Source: Holosporaceae bacterium
GTDB lineage: Bacteria; Pseudomonadota; Alphaproteobacteria; UBA3830
Direction: 5' to 3'
NCBI GenBank assembly: GCA_031282785.1
Contig: JAITDB010000003.1
Span: 1 to 5,785 of the forward strand
DNA: 5,785 bases
Shown: positions 5,723 to 5,785 of the stretch, one piece after another
Numbering within the stretch: position 1 is the first letter of the stretch
Layout: each line of letters opens with the position of its first letter
Notes under the pieces: generated by a model
What the model was told of the DNA's origin: nothing
Database searches by the model: none
What the model saw: the letters and a program-made list of their open reading frames with translations, nothing else
Translations under genes and position numbers: made by a program

Positions 5723-5771
5723 AACGAAGAGAAAAATGGACGTTGCCATTGTATATGGAATGCTCTTCGTT
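5723..5771. repeat. 9-bp inverted repeat at the right edge
   Basis: AACGAAGAG (5723-5731) and CTCTTCGTT (5763-5771) are perfect complements separated by 31 nt. Inside is a smaller stem, AATGG/CCATT (5735-5739/5746-5750), with a 6-nt loop. The left arm occupies the SD position for the ATG at 5736, so pairing could hide a start site if a gene begins there. It could also be an operator or an element end. Confidence 0.45.
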
Positions 5772-5785
5772 AAAACACTGGATTT
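5736..5785 (+). CDS. Possible start of a further gene (cut by window edge)
   Basis: ATG 5736 opens a frame that stays open to the edge: MDVAIVYGMLFVKTLDF. GAAGAG (5726-5731) lies 4 nt before it and is a weak SD. Seventeen codons are too few to identify anything. Two minus-strand frames are also open from the edge here, so the coding strand is undecided. Confidence 0.18.
   Translation, partial: MDVAIVYGMLFVKTLD

Noticed and set aside
5664..5785. Minus-strand frames open from the right edge (39 codons ending at 5664, 33 codons ending at 5684)
   Set aside because: Neither peptide is recognisable, and two overlapping open frames plus a + strand one in such short DNA show that openness alone is not informative here.

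Overview
The window is a stretch of bacterial chromosome holding the Sec accessory operon. Four co-directional genes (yajC, secD, secF, cmk) are packed with gaps of 10, 15 and 1 nt. A gene for a Bcr/CflA-like major facilitator (MFS) efflux transporter follows after a 96-nt spacer. The left edge carries the last 30 codons of an IS1595-type transposase. All supported genes lie on the + strand.

The organism is probably an AT-rich alphaproteobacterium, perhaps a host-associated lineage such as Holosporales or Rickettsiales. SecD and SecF are separate and of alphaproteobacterial length (524 and 309 aa). The Cmk P-loop resembles the alphaproteobacterial DGPAASGKGT form. Intergenic DNA is very AT-rich, an insertion sequence abuts a core operon, and a small Bcr-type transporter sits next to it. 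This placement is inference; no rRNA or other phylogenetic marker is present.

Layout: 3-95 transposase C-terminus; 96-436 a noncoding-looking leader with one 51-codon ORF of doubtful status, small hairpins and a weak promoter candidate; 437-988 yajC with a pentapeptide-repeat tail; 999-2573 secD; 2589-3518 secF; 3520-4215 cmk; 4216-4311 AT-rich spacer with a promoter candidate; 4312-5571 MFS gene with a TTG start and a cluster of inverted repeats in its first codons; 5572-5785 AT-rich tail with two overlapping hairpins, a 9-bp inverted repeat and possibly the start of another gene.

YajC, SecD and SecF form the membrane complex that joins SecYEG and uses the proton gradient to help pull exported proteins across the inner membrane. 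Cmk, a pyrimidine nucleotide kinase, has no functional link to secretion but its position 1 nt after secF implies co-transcription and translational coupling. I see no clear new multi-gene system. The most distinctive signals are the repeat-built YajC tail, the secF-cmk coupling, and the inverted-repeat clusters at the MFS start and at the right edge.
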